The notes beneath the pieces are model-generated. The model had not been told where the DNA came from. It made no database searches and saw only the letters and a list, made by a program, of their open reading frames with translations. DNA of 64,000 nucleotides from Clostridia bacterium (GTDB lineage Bacteria > Bacillota > Clostridia > TANB77 > CAG-508). Where the stretch lies: the NCBI GenBank assembly GCA_900770385.1, contig CAAGKK010000006.1:1-64000 (forward strand), read 5' to 3'. Positions 34,703 to 44,398 of this stretch are shown piece by piece; within the stretch, counting starts at the first letter, position 1, and every line of letters begins with the position of its first letter. The translations under genes were made by a program, and so were the position numbers.

Positions 34703-35600
34703 TTACATTCCCTCCTGTCTTTTTTAAAAATGCATCTTCTAAGCTTAAAGTTTCTTCTACTACCAAATAAATTTCTTTTTTTGCTTTTACTAATTTTTTT
34801 ACAATCTCAGGTATCTGCTCTCTAACTAGATGAATTCTGAATTTGTTCTCATTAATTTTTTCTATTTTTATACCTATTATTTCCTCTATAGAATCTAAAT
34901 TGTTAACTTCTATTATATAAGATTCTTCTACTTTTTTAACTTTGTTTATTTCACTAGTTTCTACTACTTCTCCATTTTTTATTATTGTTATCTTGTTGCA
35001 GAAACTTTCTAATTCCGCTAGATTATGACTTGAAATTAAAATTCCCATCTTTTCTTTTTGAGCAAGCTCTTTTAATAAATCTCTTAATTCCTTTATTCCT
35101 TCTGGGTCCAATCCATTTGTTGGTTCATCTAATATTAAAACTTCTGGTTTATGAAGAATTGCTTGAGCAATTCCTAATCTTTGTCTCATTCCTAATGAGT
35201 ATTTAGATACTTTATCATTTATTCTTTGCTCTAATCCTACTAATTTTACTACTTCGTCTATTCTTTTGTCATCTACATTTTTATACATATTCTTTATAAG
35301 CTTTAAATTCTGATATCCTGTCATATACATATATAAATCTGGGTTTTCTACAATTGTTCCTACATTTACTATAGCTTTTTCAAATTCTTTTTGTATATTA
35401 TATCCTTTTATTGTTACACTTCCACTATCAATACTCTGTAATCCTAAAATTAATTTTATGGTTGTTGTTTTTCCTGCACCATTTGGTCCTATAAATCCAA
35501 GTATATCTCCTTGTTTTAGTTCTAATGAAACATTTTTTAAAATTTGTTTTTTACCAAATTTTTTGCACAAATTTTCACATTTTAAAACTGATTCTTCCAT
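34695..35600 (-). CDS. ABC transporter ATP-binding protein (BcrA-like)
   Basis: The 301-residue ATPase has Walker A GPNGAGKTTTIK near residue 40, signature YSLGMRQRLGIAQA, Walker B VLILDEPTNGLDPEG and the switch histidine in ILISSHNLAEL. The type resembles BcrA/NatA ATPases for ABC-2 exporters that confer bacitracin or lantibiotic resistance; the substrate here is not known. It is the first gene of the two-gene operon with a good AGGAG site. Confidence 0.9.
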   Translation of the reverse strand: MEESVLKCENLCKKFGKKQILKNVSLELKQGDILGFIGPNGAGKTTTIKLILGLQSIDSGSVTIKGYNIQKEFEKAIVNVGTIVENPDLYMYMTGYQNLKLIKNMYKNVDDKRIDEVVKLVGLEQRINDKVSKYSLGMRQRLGIAQAILHKPEVLILDEPTNGLDPEGIKELRDLLKELAQKEKMGILISSHNLAELESFCNKITIIKNGEVVETSEINKVKKVEESYIIEVNNLDSIEEIIGIKIEKINENKFRIHLVREQIPEIVKKLVKAKKEIYLVVEETLSLEDAFLKKTGGNVIE

Positions 35601-35711
35601 AATTAACTCCTCTCATTAATTCTTTAATTAGTATACTATATATCAATTGTTTTGTAAATTAATGCTTGTCCAAATTTTATAAGTTAATTTTAAAACTTAT
35701 TATTAAATATT

Positions 35712-35744
35712 GTATTACCAGTAAATTCTATTTACTGGTAATAC
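35712..35744 (-). terminator. Intrinsic terminator
   Basis: GTATTACCAGTAAA and TTTACTGGTAATAC form a perfect 14-base stem after the stop of the gene at 35750; the T tail is moderate. Confidence 0.8.
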
Positions 35745-35749
35745 ATCTA

Positions 35750-36151
35750 TTATCTACATTCGCATTTTTCATTTATTAAACACAAAATATAATCTAATAT
35801 ATTTAATATTGTCATTGTTAAGAATAATGTTGCTAAACCAATTAAAATCGCTATTCCTATAGATCCTGTTGTTATTGTTATAGATAAACCTATTATTGCT
35901 GTTATTATTGTTCCAACTGCTGGTATTGCAATGCATGTTCCGTTTTTACAAATGCATTTTTCTCTTCTTTCACATCTTGCTTGAGCCATTATTACTAATA
36001 ATATTAATGCACCTATTCCTATTCCAAATGCTATCCATAATGCTGTAACTATTCCTGGTATAACTGCTAAATATGCATTATATCCTACAATTATCCCTAA
36101 TATAATTCCAATAAATAGGGTTATTAAGCAACCGCAATTTTTTCGATTCAT
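35750..36151 (-). CDS. Cysteine-rich four-helix membrane protein (hypothetical)
   Basis: The 133-residue protein has four transmembrane segments: about 10-28, 38-58, about 72-97 and 98-118. Cysteine clusters flank them (KNCGC at the start, CERREKCICKNGTC in the middle loop, CECR at the end). The middle cluster could bind metal or form disulfides. It is a single-gene unit with an AGGGGAG site and a clear terminator. I do not recognise a family with known function. Confidence 0.6.
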   Translation of the reverse strand: MNRKNCGCLITLFIGIILGIIVGYNAYLAVIPGIVTALWIAFGIGIGALILLVIMAQARCERREKCICKNGTCIAIPAVGTIITAIIGLSITITTGSIGIAILIGLATLFLTMTILNILDYILCLINEKCECR

Positions 36152-36282
36152 ACTTATTCTCCCCTTTCAAAAGCTTTTTTTGTTTCGCTCTTTATATATT
36201 ATATTAATGTTTTTTGTAGATTGTTAACAATTTATATAATATTATGTTATAATACATCTAATATTGTATAAAGGAGATAATA

Positions 36283-36783
36283 ATGTATAATAGAATTTCT
36301 ATTGTTGGTGGTTCTGGTACAGGAAAAAGTACACTTGCTAAAATTTTATCTCAAAAGTTTAATTTGCCAGTTGTTCATTTGGATTCAATCAATTATTTAC
36401 CAAATTGGGAGCCAATTAATAAAAATGAAAGAGATAATATCATTATTTCTAAGTCTTTAGAAGATAAATGGATTATTGATGGCATATATCACAATACTTT
36501 AAGACAGCGATTTGAAAGAGCTGATTTAATTATTTGGCTAGATTATTCTACTTATGCTCAACTAAAAGGTATATTTAAAAGATTTGTACAAAATCCAAAT
36601 AAAGAAAAGCCAGAAATTCCTGGTTGCAAAGAACGATTAAATTTCAATTTCTTTAAATATGTACTATTTTTTAGAAAAAATAAAAGACATTGTATTGTAG
36701 ATAATTTAGTTGGAATTCCAGAAGAAAAAATTTTAATATTTAATAAACAAAAAGACCTAAACAATTGGGTAAACACTTTATAA
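36283..36783 (+). CDS. FlaR-like P-loop kinase (DNA topology modulation protein family)
   Basis: The 166-residue P-loop protein has Walker A VGGSGTGKSTLAK near residue 8, the HLDSINYLPNW substrate-side segment, WIIDGIY and the lid-type FKRFVQNP. It resembles adenylate-kinase-like proteins annotated FlaR or topology modulation protein, whose true substrate is unknown. The start has an AAAGGAG site, and TATAAT lies about 30 bases upstream. It is a single-gene unit; a degenerate repeat copy follows. Confidence 0.8.
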   Translation: MYNRISIVGGSGTGKSTLAKILSQKFNLPVVHLDSINYLPNWEPINKNERDNIIISKSLEDKWIIDGIYHNTLRQRFERADLIIWLDYSTYAQLKGIFKRFVQNPNKEKPEIPGCKERLNFNFFKYVLFFRKNKRHCIVDNLVGIPEEKILIFNKQKDLNNWVNTL

Positions 36784-36808
36784 ATAAACAAAGCGAAATA
36801 AATCACTC

Positions 36809-36843
36809 TCGGGCGGACAGAAGTGTTTGCTCCTACATATAGC
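36809..36843. repeat. Degenerate copy of the dispersed palindrome
   Basis: GGGCGGACAGAAGTGTTTGC then TCCTACATAT keeps the left arm and right flank of the family, but the right arm (TCCGCCC) is mutated to TTTGCTC, so the hairpin is largely lost. Confidence 0.6.
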
Positions 36844-36892
36844 TTTTTTTATCTAGCATGAAATGATAAATTTTTTACTATAGGAAATTTTA

Positions 36893-36917
36893 TTAAGCAT
36901 TATAGAATAATGCTTAA
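36893..36917 (-). terminator. Hairpin at the end of the small membrane protein gene
   Basis: TTAAGCATTA and TAATGCTTAA form a 10-base stem overlapping the stop at 36900. Confidence 0.65.
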
Positions 36918-37088
36918 TAATGAACCTACTATTATTATAATTCCTAAAACAACGCTTAAGATTTTTAATCTTTCATATTTTTCTTTATAATCTATCAAAA
37001 CATTCTCTTTTCTATTCTTTACATACTCTTCTATAACATTTTCTGCTTCTTTTATAATATAACTTTCTGACTTAGGATTCTTTTCCAT
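36900..37088 (-). CDS. Small tail-anchored membrane protein (62 residues)
   Basis: The start at 37088 was chosen because GGAGG lies 8 bases before this ATG; the frame is open from a GTG at 37103. Residues 1-40 are charged and helical (ESYIIKEAENVIEEYVKNRK) and residues about 42-62 are one transmembrane segment (ILSVVLGIIIIVGSLLSIIL). No family recognised. It lies 60 bases upstream of the yyaC stop region on the same strand and has its own hairpin. Confidence 0.6.
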   Translation of the reverse strand: MEKNPKSESYIIKEAENVIEEYVKNRKENVLIDYKEKYERLKILSVVLGIIIIVGSLLSIIL

Positions 37089-37149
37089 AAAAAATTCCTC
37101 CACTTATTTATTACTTTATTATAAAGAATTTACCCATTATATTATTTTT

Positions 37150-37650
37150 TTATACTTGTAGCGAATTTAATATTTGAATAGCTATTTCATAAGATAATTT
37201 TTCTACAATATCTTTTGATGTATTATTTAAATTTCTCATGTTATTAATTCTACTATCATTCTTTTCTGCTACCACTCCCTTTATAGAAATATCACCTTTT
37301 ACTAAGCTTTCATTTTTTATTGCTCTTCCTATAATCATACTATTTTTATTAACAATTATTTTACCTAATAGTTCTCTTGATGCCAATGCAGAATCTATTA
37401 AAACTATATATGGATCTATAAAATTCTTAGTAACAAATTTAGTTATATAACTTATATTTTGGTTATTTATATTTAGTTTATTGTTTCCTATTATTTTTAC
37501 TGTTTTTGAATTAATGTTTGCAGATAATATTTCTCCAACTCTTGGTCCTAAAGAATCTCCTACGCATAAGCTACTACCTATACATAAAAAGACTTTATTT
37601 TGCTTATTATTTAGTCTATTTTTTAAAACTTTTTCAATATTGTTTTGCAA
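37150..37650 (-). CDS. yyaC: YyaC family spore protease-like protein
   Basis: The 166-residue protein is related to the germination protease Gpr. It has the FLCIGSSLCVGDSLGPRVGE motif near the N-terminus and IVLIDSALASRELLGKI in the middle, as in YyaC, a conserved sporulation gene. The active-site acidic residues in GDSLGP and LIDSAL match the family. The start is TTG at 37650, with GAGGTG 6 bases before it. It supports a sporulating host. Confidence 0.85.
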   Translation of the reverse strand: MQNNIEKVLKNRLNNKQNKVFLCIGSSLCVGDSLGPRVGEILSANINSKTVKIIGNNKLNINNQNISYITKFVTKNFIDPYIVLIDSALASRELLGKIIVNKNSMIIGRAIKNESLVKGDISIKGVVAEKNDSRINNMRNLNNTSKDIVEKLSYEIAIQILNSLQV

Positions 37651-37761
37651 AATATCACCTCTTAATTATTTTATAAATATTAAGGTAATTTATGCACTCT
37701 TTTCCTTGCTATTTTTTATTATTTATTATAAAATCATACCAATGTTAGGAGGTTATTAATT

Positions 37762-39489
37762 ATGTCCATAAATTCAAGAGAAAAATTATATAATCCTCAA
37801 AGGTTAAATAATTTTAAAGAGTTAATTAATCGTTCTGCTAATTTATATAAAAATGATATTGCTTTTAAATACAAAAAAAGTCCAAAAGACACAAATATAA
37901 TTTCTGTAACATACTCAGAATTTAAAAATGACATTGATAATTTAGGAACAGCTTTATTAAACTTAGGTTTTGCAAACAAGAGAATAATTATTATTTCACC
38001 AAATAGATATGAATGGTGTGTATCTTATTTGGCAATTACCACAGGTAATATGGTAGTAGTTCCTTTAGATAAATCACTTCCTGAAAATGAGCTTATTGAC
38101 TCAGTTATAAGAAGTGAAGCAGATGCTGTAATCTTTGACAAAAAATATATGGATACATTTAAAAAAATATATGAAAGCAATAAAAGTAATTTAAAAAATT
38201 ATATTTGCATAGATTTAGAAGAAGATACTGAACATGTATTATCTTATAAAAAGCTTATTTGGCACGGAAAAGAACTTATAGAAAATGGTGATAGATCTCA
38301 TTTAGATGCTAAAATAGATAATAAAAAAATGTCTATTATGCTTTTTACTTCTGGAACAACATCTCTATCTAAAATAGTAATGCTTTCTCACTACAATATT
38401 TGCTCAAATGTTTATGCCCTAGGATGTGTTGCAAAAGTAACTCATAAAGATACATTTTTATCTTTTTTGCCTTTGCACCACACTTATGAATCTACTACTA
38501 CATTTTTATATGGTCTTTCTTGTGGTATTACTATAGCCTTTTGCGATGGATTAAGGTATATAGTAAATAATCTAAAAGAATATAAAGTAACAGGATTTGT
38601 ATGTGTTCCCGTTCTTTTAGAAACAATGTATAAAAGAATTTTACAAGGTATAGAAAAACAAGGAAAAACTAAATTATTTAATCGCATGACTGCATTTTCT
38701 AACTTTTTGCTTAAATTTAAAATAGATATTAGAAGAATTTTATTCAAATCTGTTTTAAACCAACTAGGAGGCCATTTAAGAGTTGTAGTTTATGGAGCTG
38801 CATCAATAGATAAAAATACTGTTATTGGATTAAAAAATATTGGTATTAATATGTTAAATGGTTATGGTTTAACAGAAACTTCTCCTGTTTTGTCTGCTGA
38901 AAATGATAAGTATAAAAAAGCAGGTTCAGTTGCTTTTCCTATGCCTGGAATGGAAATTATGATAGACTCCCCTGATGAAAAAGGTGTTGGAGAAATTTGT
39001 GCTAAAGGTCCATGTTTAATGCTTGGATATTACAAAAATGAAGAAGCAACTAAAGAGGCTATAAAAGATGGTTGGTTCCATACAGGCGATTTAGGATATT
39101 ATGACAAAGATGGTTATCTATTTATATCTGGAAGAAAAAAGAATGTTATTATTTTAAAAAACGGAAAAAATATTTTTCCTGAAGAACTAGAAACACTTAT
39201 TGCTAAGCTACCTTATGTTACAGAAAACATGGTATATGCTAGAGATAGAAATGAAGATATTATAGTGGCTGTAAAGATTGTATACAATGAAAGTATAATG
39301 AAAGAAATGTTTCCAAATGCCACTAAAGATGATTATCATGATATAATTTGGAAAGATATAAAAGAAATAAATAAAACATTACCTAAATATAAGTATATAA
39401 AACATCTTATAGTAACAGATATTCCAATGATTAAAACTACAACACAAAAAATAAAAAGACATGAAGAATTAAAAAATATTAAAGACTAA
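37762..39489 (+). CDS. AMP-dependent acyl-CoA synthetase/ligase
   Basis: The 575-residue enzyme activates a fatty acid by adenylation and thioester formation. It has the P-loop-like MLFTSGTTSLSKIVMLSH near residue 193, LNGYGLTETSPVL near residue 370, GWFHTGDLGYYDKDGYLFI and the catalytic-lysine region near the C-terminus (IKTTTQKIKR). The pattern fits long-chain acyl-CoA synthetases. It is a single-gene unit with a TAGGAGG site and terminates at a strong hairpin. Confidence 0.9.
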   Translation: MSINSREKLYNPQRLNNFKELINRSANLYKNDIAFKYKKSPKDTNIISVTYSEFKNDIDNLGTALLNLGFANKRIIIISPNRYEWCVSYLAITTGNMVVVPLDKSLPENELIDSVIRSEADAVIFDKKYMDTFKKIYESNKSNLKNYICIDLEEDTEHVLSYKKLIWHGKELIENGDRSHLDAKIDNKKMSIMLFTSGTTSLSKIVMLSHYNICSNVYALGCVAKVTHKDTFLSFLPLHHTYESTTTFLYGLSCGITIAFCDGLRYIVNNLKEYKVTGFVCVPVLLETMYKRILQGIEKQGKTKLFNRMTAFSNFLLKFKIDIRRILFKSVLNQLGGHLRVVVYGAASIDKNTVIGLKNIGINMLNGYGLTETSPVLSAENDKYKKAGSVAFPMPGMEIMIDSPDEKGVGEICAKGPCLMLGYYKNEEATKEAIKDGWFHTGDLGYYDKDGYLFISGRKKNVIILKNGKNIFPEELETLIAKLPYVTENMVYARDRNEDIIVAVKIVYNESIMKEMFPNATKDDYHDIIWKDIKEINKTLPKYKYIKHLIVTDIPMIKTTTQKIKRHEELKNIKD

Positions 39490-39520
39490 ATAAACCCCAG
39501 AAAAAATCTGGGGTTTATTT
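39488..39520. terminator. Bidirectional terminator
   Basis: AAATAAACCCCAG and CTGGGGTTTATTT form a perfect 13-base stem between convergent genes, overlapping both stop codons. Confidence 0.92.
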
Positions 39521-40716
39521 TAATTTTCTTCATTACTACATATATGTTTTCTTGTCATTTCTAATAAATTCAATTTTGAAAAACCTATTACTTGAGTCTT
39601 ACTTCTATCTTTTTTTAATTCTTCTGTTAATACTTTTATTATTTCTTCTTTATCTTTTTCATCATTCATGTCAATATAATCAATGATAATTATTCCACCT
39701 ATATCTCTTAATCTAAGTTGCTTTGCAATTTCTATGCTTGCTTGTTTATTTACTTTAAATATAGTAGCTTCTGCATTATCTTTTCCTATGTATTTTCCTG
39801 AGTTTACATCTATTGCTGTTAAAGCTTCTGTTTTATCTATTGAAATAAATCCACCACATTTTAGCCATACTCTTCTGTTGTCTGCTTTTTCAATTTGTTT
39901 TTGTAAATCAACTTTTTCTTCTAATAGATTTCCTTTTATTAGTTCTAATTTTATATTTGGCATATCAAAATCTTTTAACAGTTTAGTAATATATGCGTAA
40001 TCTTCTTCGTTATTTACTTTTATTTCTTGTAAGTCTTTATCTATTAAATCTATTAACAATTTTTTTATTATTCCATGAGTTTTATATAATAATCTTGGAA
40101 ATTTATTTTGTTTAACTGATTCATCGTACAATTTTTTTATTTCATTCCATTTATTAACTGCTACTTGTATATCTTTTTTTATTTTGTCCTCTTCTTCATC
40201 TTGAGCAGAAGTTCTAATAATTGCCCCACAGTTTTCTGGTAAATATTTCTTTACTATATCTATTAGTCTTTTCTTTTCTTCTGAATCTTCTATTTTTTTT
40301 GATATTGTTACAATATCTGTATCTGGCATAAGTATTATATACCTACTATTAATACTAATATGTGTTGAAACTTTTGCACCTTTAGATTCTGTAAAATCTT
40401 TTTTTACTTGTACTAATATTGGCATACCTGGCTTTAATATCTTTTTAACATTTTTATTTTCTAATTCTTCTTTTTCTTTTGATACATCTATTTTAGGCAA
40501 TATATCTTTTAAGTGAATAAAAGTATTTTTCTTTAAACCAATATTAATAAATGCTGCTTGCATTCCTTGAAGAACATCTTTCACTTGCCCAACATACATA
40601 TTTCCTTCTATTCTTACTATTTTATCAGATTCTATATATTTTTCTTTTAATTCTCCATCTTCTAATAAAAGAATTTGTTTTGTATCATTTTCTCTGTTTA
40701 TTAAAATTTCTTTCAT
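39520..40716 (-). CDS. rng: Ribonuclease G/E family endoribonuclease
   Basis: RNase E/G-type enzymes cut single-stranded RNA in mRNA decay and rRNA maturation. The 398-residue protein has the S1 domain (MYVGQVKDVLQGMQAAFINI), the RNase-H-like and DNase-I-like parts, and catalytic aspartates in TAIDVNSGKYIGKD and IIIDYIDM. It ends LEMTRKHIC, and the CPxC zinc-link seen in the E. coli enzymes is missing; it is about 80 residues shorter than RNase G. It starts 12 bases after pth, so the two are likely cotranscribed. Confidence 0.92.
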   Translation of the reverse strand: MKEILINRENDTKQILLLEDGELKEKYIESDKIVRIEGNMYVGQVKDVLQGMQAAFINIGLKKNTFIHLKDILPKIDVSKEKEELENKNVKKILKPGMPILVQVKKDFTESKGAKVSTHISINSRYIILMPDTDIVTISKKIEDSEEKKRLIDIVKKYLPENCGAIIRTSAQDEEEDKIKKDIQVAVNKWNEIKKLYDESVKQNKFPRLLYKTHGIIKKLLIDLIDKDLQEIKVNNEEDYAYITKLLKDFDMPNIKLELIKGNLLEEKVDLQKQIEKADNRRVWLKCGGFISIDKTEALTAIDVNSGKYIGKDNAEATIFKVNKQASIEIAKQLRLRDIGGIIIIDYIDMNDEKDKEEIIKVLTEELKKDRSKTQVIGFSKLNLLEMTRKHICSNEEN

Positions 40717-40728
40717 TTAAATTTCCTT

Positions 40729-41286
40729 TCAGTTATACTTATTCATGGCTGTATCTATTCCATTTGATATTATATCTACTATTGCATTTGCTGCATTTTC
40801 AGTTGCTTTTTCTAAAACTTTATATTCTTCACTTGGAATTTTAGTTAATATAAAATTTAATAAATCATTTTTATATGTAGGTTCTCCAATTCCTATTCTT
40901 ATTCTTGGAAAATCTTCTGTTTGCAAATTAGATACTACAGATTTCATACCATTATGTGTTCCAGGCCCACCTTTTTTTCTTATTTTTATTTTTCCTGGTT
41001 CTATATCTAAATCATCATAAATTACAATTATATCTTTTGAATCTATTTTATAAAAATTTTTAAATTCAATTATTGCTTCTCCACTTAAGTTCATATATGT
41101 TTGTGGTTTAATCAAAATAATTTTTTGTCCATTTACAATTCCACTGCCATATAAAGCATTGAACTTTTTCTTATTTACTTCTATATTTAACTTTTTTGCT
41201 AATTTATTTATTGTAGCAAATCCCATGTTATGCCTAGTATTTGAATACTCTTCTTCTGGATTTCCTAAACCAACTATTAAATACAT
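40729..41286 (-). CDS. pth: Peptidyl-tRNA hydrolase
   Basis: It releases peptides from stalled peptidyl-tRNA. The 185-residue length is standard. Motifs: IVGLGNPEEEYSNTRHNMGF with the catalytic histidine at position about 20, LIKPQTYMNLSGEA, VIYDDLDIEPGKI and KKGGPGTHNGMKSV. The start has a good AAAGAGGAAAAAG site. First gene of a pair with rng. Confidence 0.97.
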   Translation of the reverse strand: MYLIVGLGNPEEEYSNTRHNMGFATINKLAKKLNIEVNKKKFNALYGSGIVNGQKIILIKPQTYMNLSGEAIIEFKNFYKIDSKDIIVIYDDLDIEPGKIKIRKKGGPGTHNGMKSVVSNLQTEDFPRIRIGIGEPTYKNDLLNFILTKIPSEEYKVLEKATENAANAIVDIISNGIDTAMNKYN

Positions 41287-41437
41287 ATCTTTTTCCTCTT
41301 TTTCTAATATATACTATTTTACACTGTTTTTCTCATATTTACAAGATATAAATCAAATTTGGCAATTCCTTTTTATCTGTGTATAATACATTTTTGCTTT
41401 TTTATTTAGTATTTTAAGAAAATTCTTACAAAATAAT

Positions 41438-41494
41438 AAAACCTCTATATTCAAAAATTCATGTTGTAAACATAAACTAATGAATATGGAGGTT
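41438..41494 (-). terminator. Terminator of spo0A
   Basis: AAACCTCTATATTCA (41438-41452) and TGAATATGGAGGTTT (41481-41494) pair over 14-15 bases with a loop of about 28; T-rich on the leftward strand. Confidence 0.7.
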
Positions 41495-41532
41495 TATTGC
41501 GGTCGTACACGGTGTACAGTATAATCTGTTTG

Positions 41533-42354
41533 CTATGCTGTTTTTAGTTCTAGTCTTAATTTATCAGCTATCATCGCAATGAATTCAGAATTTGTAGGCT
41601 TTCCTTTTGCGGCTGATATTGTATATCCAAATATGCTATCAACTGTTTCTGTTTGACCTCTTGTCCATGCAACTTCTATTGCATGACGAATTGCTCTTTC
41701 TACTCTACTTGGTGTTGTATGATATTTTACTGCTATGTCTGGATATAATTGTTTAGTTATTTGATTAATAATGTCTATATTATTAACTACCATCATAATT
41801 GCTTCTCTTAAATATTGGTATCCTTTAATATGTGCTGGAACTCCTACTTCATGTATTATATTTGTAACTAGAGCTTCTAGGTTTTCTTGATCTTTCTTTT
41901 TATCTGGTGATATTTCTATGTATTGGCTTTTTATTTCTCTACTTGCCATATTAGTTGTCTTTATTTGTGATGGTTTATAATTTCTAATGTCTTTTATTCT
42001 TCCTAATAACATTTCAATATCAACTGGTTTTATTGCATAATATTCTGCACCTAATTCTAATGCTCTTTGTGTAATTTTATCTTGACCAACTGCTGATAGC
42101 ATAATGCACATTGGTCTTCTTTTCATTTTTGCTTCATTTATTTTCTCTAACACACCTATTCCATCTAGATGTGGCATAATTACATCTAATAATGCTATAT
42201 CTGGTTCTGTATTTAATATCATCTCTACTGCTTGTTTACCATCTCTTGCAATAGCAATTACTTCTAACTCCTCATCTTCTTCAATATAACTTGTTAATGT
42301 TCTAGCAAAATCAGGATTATCATCTGCTATTAAAATAGAAATTTTGTCTTTCAC
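41533..42354 (-). CDS. spo0A: Sporulation transcription factor Spo0A
   Basis: Master response regulator of sporulation. The 273-residue protein has a receiver domain (1-125) with the acid pocket D11-D12, phospho-acceptor D57 in LLDVIMPH, and K109 in AIKP. The C-terminal Spo0A DNA-binding domain (about 150-268) includes [26 protein letters not shown] recognition-helix residues. The start codon is GTG at 42354 with a strong AGGAGG site. A consensus-like promoter lies upstream. No spoIVB lies directly upstream as in Bacillus. 0A-box-like sequences elsewhere in the window are candidate targets. Confidence 0.97.
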   Translation of the reverse strand: MKDKISILIADDNPDFARTLTSYIEEDEELEVIAIARDGKQAVEMILNTEPDIALLDVIMPHLDGIGVLEKINEAKMKRRPMCIMLSAVGQDKITQRALELGAEYYAIKPVDIEMLLGRIKDIRNYKPSQIKTTNMASREIKSQYIEISPDKKKDQENLEALVTNIIHEVGVPAHIKGYQYLREAIMMVVNNIDIINQITKQLYPDIAVKYHTTPSRVERAIRHAIEVAWTRGQTETVDSIFGYTISAAKGKPTNSEFIAMIADKLRLELKTA

Positions 42355-42401
42355 TTTAATTCCTCCTATAAAAAATAAATTGTAAATATTTTACAGTTAG
42401 A

Positions 42402-42430
42402 ATTATATTATGTTTTATTTTATATTGCAA
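42402..42430 (-). promoter_or_regulatory. Sigma-A promoter of spo0A
   Basis: On the minus strand TTGCAA (42425-42430), 17 bases, TATAAT (42402-42407). Confidence 0.7.
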
Positions 42431-42476
42431 TAGTTTTTTGGAAATTTTTTCAAATTCTTACAAAATTGCTCTGTTT

Positions 42477-43097
42477 CTAAGAATTTTTCATGTATGTTTT
42501 TTCTATTTTTTTCCTTTTTATACTTGCCAAATTGTTTAATCTTTCATTTTTTAAACATTCTATTTTATTTTTCGGCACAAAAACTTCTAAATATACATGC
42601 TCAAAATATTCCTCTTTTTGTATTTTTATTTCATTATTTTTTATAAAATATTTTAAATTTTCCAAGTCCGAATATTTTGTGTTTATTTCATATATATATC
42701 CTTCTTCGATATTTGTAACTTTTGCATTTTCTAGAGCCTTTTTTGTAACATCTGAGTATGCTTTTACTAATCCTCCTGTTCCTAATAATATTCCACCAAA
42801 ATATCTTGTAACAATTACTAATATATTAATTAAATTATTCTTTGATATTATTGTAAGCATTGGTGCTCCAGCAGTCCCTGATGGTTCTCCATCATCACTA
42901 GATTTTTCTATTATTTCTTCATTATTAAAAACTCTATAAGCATAGCAGTTGTGCCTTGCATCATGGTATTTTTTATTTGTATTTTTTATTATCTCTTCAG
43001 CTTCTTCTTTGCTTTCTATATAAAATATATTTGCTATGAATTTTGATTTTTTTTCTACAAGTTCAGCTGAAATATTTTTTTCAATTGTTTTATACAT
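42477..43097 (-). CDS. yigZ: YigZ/IMPACT family protein
   Basis: The 206-residue protein has the UPF0029 (Impact N-terminal) domain: KKSKFIANIFYI, KYHDARHNCYAYR, SDDGEPSGTAGAPML and TRYFGGILLGTGGLVKAYSD, then the ferredoxin-like DUF1949 C-terminal domain. The eukaryotic relative controls the kinase Gcn2; in bacteria the function is not settled (ribosome-related roles are proposed). It follows the flavoprotein gene by about 26 bases. Confidence 0.93.
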   Translation of the reverse strand: MYKTIEKNISAELVEKKSKFIANIFYIESKEEAEEIIKNTNKKYHDARHNCYAYRVFNNEEIIEKSSDDGEPSGTAGAPMLTIISKNNLINILVIVTRYFGGILLGTGGLVKAYSDVTKKALENAKVTNIEEGYIYEINTKYSDLENLKYFIKNNEIKIQKEEYFEHVYLEVFVPKNKIECLKNERLNNLASIKRKKIEKTYMKNS

Positions 43098-43123
43098 TTT
43101 TTCCCCTATTTTTATATTATATA

Positions 43124-44380
43124 TTAATTACTCATTAATAATCCTGCTGTATAACCTGTAGAATAAGCAATTTGTAAATTAAATCCTCCTGTATATGCAT
43201 CCACATCTATTAATTCTCCAGCAAAATATAATCCTTTTACAATTTTTGATTCCATTGTTTTAGGATTAATTTCTTTTATATTTATTCCTCCTGCTGTTAT
43301 TATTCCTTCTTCTACTGGTCTTGTTCCTTTTATAGTAAATTCTAATCCTTTTATTAGTTTTACTAAGTTTAATCTTTCTTGTTTTGTTATTTCATTTACT
43401 TGCTTATTAGGAGTAATTTTAGATTTTTCTATTACATAATTTATTATTTTTTTAGGCAATAAATCAAATAATGAATTTTTATATTCTTTATTTTTTCCTT
43501 TTTCAAAATCTCTTAGTATTCTCAAATTCAATTGTTCTTCTGTTAACGCTGGTTTTAAATCAATATAAATTTTAATTTGTTGTTTTTTTAATAGTTCTGC
43601 TATATTCTTATATCTTATTAAATGTGCTGAACCACTAAGTATTATTGGTCCAGACATTCCATAATGTGTAAATATCATTTCTCCAAAATCTTCATATATT
43701 AACTTATTTTTTTCTATATCTTTAATTTTTATTGAGACATTTCTTAAACTTAAGCCTTGCATATTTTGACAGTCAGTTTTTTCAATTATTTCCAATGGTA
43801 CTAAAGATGGCCTTATATTTGTTATTGTATGCCCCATTTTTTTAGCAATATCATATCCTGCTCCTGTAGAACCTGTTACTGGATATGTTTTTCCGCCTGT
43901 AGCCAATATTATTTTATCTGCTTCTATTATTTGATTATTAGTTTTTACTTGAAATTTTCCATCAATTTTACTTATATTTTCTACATTAGAATTAAAGTAA
44001 ATTTTTATTTTTAAATTCTTTATTTCATTTTCAAAAGCTTTTAAAACATCACTTGATTTATCAGAAAGAGGAAACACTCTATTTCCTCTTTCCTCTTTTA
44101 TTTTTACACCATTTTTATTTAGAAAATCAATTATATCTTGGTTTGTATAGTTTCTAAAAGCACTATATAAAAACATACCATTACCTGGTATATTTTTTAT
44201 AAATTCTTCTATATTTAAACTGCTAGTTATATTACATCTTCCTTTTCCTGTAATTAATAGTTTCTTTCCTAAATTATCATTTTTTTCTAATATAATTACT
44301 TCTTCTTTTGGATAATGTGTTTTAGCAGATATTGCAGCCATCATTCCTGCTGGCCCACCACCAATTACAACTATTTTCAT
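43124..44380 (-). CDS. NAD(P)/FAD-dependent oxidoreductase, HI0933/BaiN family
   Basis: The 418-residue flavoprotein starts with the dinucleotide-binding motif VVIGGGPAGMMAAISA, then EKNDNLGKKLLITGKGRCNIT and a C-terminal GLYFAGELIDVDAYTGGFNLQ segment. The order fits HI0933/YhiN proteins; BaiN of bile-acid-converting clostridia belongs to the same family, but the substrate cannot be inferred. It lies 18 bases after the methionine gamma-lyase-like gene in a leftward operon. Confidence 0.9.
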   Translation of the reverse strand: MKIVVIGGGPAGMMAAISAKTHYPKEEVIILEKNDNLGKKLLITGKGRCNITSSLNIEEFIKNIPGNGMFLYSAFRNYTNQDIIDFLNKNGVKIKEERGNRVFPLSDKSSDVLKAFENEIKNLKIKIYFNSNVENISKIDGKFQVKTNNQIIEADKIILATGGKTYPVTGSTGAGYDIAKKMGHTITNIRPSLVPLEIIEKTDCQNMQGLSLRNVSIKIKDIEKNKLIYEDFGEMIFTHYGMSGPIILSGSAHLIRYKNIAELLKKQQIKIYIDLKPALTEEQLNLRILRDFEKGKNKEYKNSLFDLLPKKIINYVIEKSKITPNKQVNEITKQERLNLVKLIKGLEFTIKGTRPVEEGIITAGGINIKEINPKTMESKIVKGLYFAGELIDVDAYTGGFNLQIAYSTGYTAGLLMSN

Positions 44381-44398
44381 TTTTACCTCTATTTAAAT

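Noticed and set aside
41505..41517. GTACACGGTGTAC palindrome just after spo0A
   Set aside because: Too short to assign, no second copy noticed and no T tract; the spo0A terminator is the larger stem at 41438-41494.
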